A stretch of 7,010 bases of DNA, taken from positions 1 to 7,010 of the forward strand of contig JAGXLK010000113.1 in assembly GCA_018334735.1 (NCBI GenBank), written 5' to 3'. The notes below the pieces were generated by a model that was given only the letters and a program-made list of their open reading frames with translations, did not search any database and had not been told where the DNA came from. Both the position numbers and the translations under genes were made by a program. The first letter of the stretch is position 1; the number at the start of each line of letters is the position of its first letter. Positions 6,020 to 7,010 of this stretch are shown here, one piece after another. Origin of the DNA: Planctomycetota bacterium (lineage in GTDB: Bacteria; Planctomycetota; Brocadiia; SM23-32).

Positions 6020-6041
6020 ATTTTATGCGCCGTTTTTTTAG

Positions 6042-6139
6042 CCCGGATTTTTTGGTGTAGAAGCGCTTTCAACGGTATCCAGTAAACAAGCCGCGTGCAA
6101 TTTGGCAAGAATGGCTTCCAATTATCCGTAAAATCCGGG
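6042..6139. mobile_element. Possible 98-bp MITE-like element at the rnfB stop codon
   Basis: The segment begins CCCGGATTTT (6042-6051) and ends with the exact reverse complement AAAATCCGGG (6130-6139). TTAG stands immediately outside on both sides (6038-6041 and 6140-6143), as expected of a 4-bp target duplication. The right TTAG includes the rnfB stop codon, so insertion would have preserved the gene. There is no coding capacity. An alternative reading is an RNA structure closed by a 10-bp stem after rnfB. Confidence 0.4.
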
Positions 6140-6976
6140 TTAGGAAGTTGCGCCGACTGCCTGATCTTCTTGTTGAGGTTTTTGTTCCGCGGATTCAACT
6201 ACGAAACAGTTCATTGGGCAGGCGTCGGCAGCTTCCGAAAAATCGCCTTCGGCCTTCTCGTGATCGAGTTGCGGCAGGCCGTTTACAATCTCAATTGCTT
6301 CGTTGGGATCCTTCTTCTCACAGACTCCGCAGGCGATGCAACCTTTGCTGCAGATATCTTTGACGGAACGGCCGGAGTCTCGATTGGAGCATCCAAGGTA
6401 GATTTTATATTCGATCGGCAACAGGCTGATCAAGTCCCGTGGACAGACGTTTGCACAGACGCCGCAGCCAGTACATTTCTCGGGATCGATATCGGGCAGC
6501 CGACTCTCCGTCATTGTAATGGCATCGAACGGGCATGCTTCTGCGCACGACCCAAACCCAAGACAGCCGTATGGACAGGCTATTGGCCCTCCGGATGCGA
6601 TGTGGGCAGCCCGACAATCTTCTGGTCCATTATAATCAGCGATCCGATCGCACACTCCGATGCCGCCCTGGCAGTGAACCACCGCGCGCATTGCGCCTAT
6701 ATCTGATGTTTCAACCCCCATGATATCAGCGATTTCCTCTGTGGTTTTCTGTCCACCGGCTTTGCACAAACCAATGTCTTCCCCCTCGACGACGGCTTCA
6801 GCGTAGGCGCGGCACCCTCCATACCCGCATGCGCCGCAGTTTGCACCGGGAAGTATCTGGAGGATTTTGTCAATACGGTCATCAGTATCCACTGAAAATG
6901 CCCGTGAGGCAAGGGCAAGACCGATGCCAAACAAAAGCCCCAACGTTACCATTGCTATGATAGATATGACAACCAT
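6140..6976 (-). CDS. rnfB: RnfB, ferredoxin-type subunit of the Rnf electron transport complex
   Basis: This 278-residue iron-sulfur protein is the B subunit of Rnf, which couples ferredoxin oxidation and NAD+ reduction to Na+ or H+ transport across the cytoplasmic membrane. One N-terminal membrane segment (about 2-24) anchors it. The RnfB-type Fe-S domain follows, with Cys47, Cys50, Cys55 and Cys71 (GANCGACGYGGC). A middle region carries Cys102, Cys109 and Cys121. Two complete ferredoxin motifs use Cys134, Cys138, Cys144, Cys148 and Cys168, Cys171, Cys174, Cys178. A third domain has Cys213, Cys216 and Cys219 but Asp223-Pro in place of Cys-Pro, and its second half keeps only Cys253 and Cys257. 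The protein is longer than the E. coli homologue (about 190 residues) and belongs to the multi-cluster type of anaerobes. The ATG sits just before the membrane segment; only a weak GGGAA precedes it. No rnf gene follows, so it is last in its operon or alone. The identification is firm. Confidence 0.95.
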   Translation of the reverse strand: MVVISIIAMVTLGLLFGIGLALASRAFSVDTDDRIDKILQILPGANCGACGYGGCRAYAEAVVEGEDIGLCKAGGQKTTEEIADIMGVETSDIGAMRAVVHCQGGIGVCDRIADYNGPEDCRAAHIASGGPIACPYGCLGFGSCAEACPFDAITMTESRLPDIDPEKCTGCGVCANVCPRDLISLLPIEYKIYLGCSNRDSGRSVKDICSKGCIACGVCEKKDPNEAIEIVNGLPQLDHEKAEGDFSEAADACPMNCFVVESAEQKPQQEDQAVGATS

Positions 6977-7010
6977 TTTTTCAGATTTCCCGAAAGGCTG
7001 GGCGTTTACC

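Larger units (their letters stand above)
5843..6036. repeat. 12-bp inverted repeat pair bounding 194 bp
   Basis: AAAACGGCGCAT (5843-5854) recurs inverted as ATGCGCCGTTTT (6025-6036). The outer edges are also similar (CTAGAT before the left copy, CTAAAA on the complementary side of the right copy). The 170 bp between them hold no open reading frame of note and are AT-rich. The pair may be the ends of a small non-autonomous element or the closing stem of a structured leader. Confidence 0.55.

Noticed and set aside
5759..6139. CRISPR array or tRNA in the repeat-rich spacer
   Set aside because: The repeats are inverted pairs of differing sequence without regular spacing, and no cloverleaf with anticodon and T-arm consensus can be drawn.
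6016..6198. 60-residue open frame on the - strand across the 3' end of rnfB
   Set aside because: It overlaps rnfB in another frame, has no Shine-Dalgarno site and spans the repeat-rich spacer. No protein features are visible.
6095..6706. Open frame of 203 residues on the + strand inside rnfB
   Set aside because: It is antisense to the cysteine motifs of RnfB; its apparent Cys and Phe content merely mirrors them.
5588..6976. Selfish or defence system near the inverted repeats
   Set aside because: Both flanking genes are ordinary electron-transfer proteins, and no transposase, nuclease, toxin or reverse transcriptase is encoded in the window.

Overview
The window holds six genes in two convergent blocks. 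Three genes on the + strand cover about 47-4189: a GH42 beta-galactosidase, a sugar-1-phosphate nucleotidyltransferase and a class II fructose-bisphosphate aldolase. Three genes on the - strand, read from the right edge towards 4238, are rnfB, a 56-residue 2[4Fe-4S] ferredoxin (too short for routine ORF calling) and a GH10 glycoside hydrolase. The two blocks meet tail to tail in a 48-bp gap at 4190-4237.

The organism looks like an anaerobic, saccharolytic bacterium of moderate GC content. Evidence is the Rnf complex subunit with extra Fe-S motifs, the clostridial-type ferredoxin, intracellular-type GH42 and GH10 enzymes, Shine-Dalgarno sites (GGAGGT, AGGAGA, AGGAGGT) and one good sigma70-like promoter. 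The GH10 subtype, with a Pro-Phe-Tyr-Trp strand in place of the usual xylanase motif and a short beta-rich N-terminal segment, recalls proteins I associate with Planctomycetes, Lentisphaerae and similar lineages. The taxonomic guess is weak.

Left block: the GH42 enzyme would release galactose from oligosaccharides in the cytoplasm. The nucleotidyltransferase follows 51 bp later behind its own AGGAGA site and probably shares the transcript. The aldolase has its own promoter (TTGACA, 16 bp, TATGAT) and is a central glycolytic enzyme. Right block: RnfB is the ferredoxin-accepting subunit of the ion-translocating ferredoxin:NAD+ oxidoreductase. No other rnf gene follows it, so the rest of the operon, if present, should lie upstream beyond the right edge. 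The ferredoxin gene beside it is a plausible electron carrier for Rnf. It ends in a strong intrinsic terminator, after which GH10 begins with little sign of a promoter or ribosome binding site.

The least ordinary part is the 381-bp non-coding stretch 5759-6139 between ferredoxin and rnfB. It contains a perfect 14-bp hairpin, a 6-bp hairpin beside it, a 12-bp inverted repeat pair bounding 194 bp, and a 98-bp segment with perfect 10-bp terminal inverted repeats and TTAG on both sides. The last looks like a small MITE-like insertion exactly at the rnfB stop codon. No complete new defence or mobile system is visible. Other points of interest are a degenerate third ferredoxin domain in RnfB and the unusual active-site strand of the leaderless GH10 protein.
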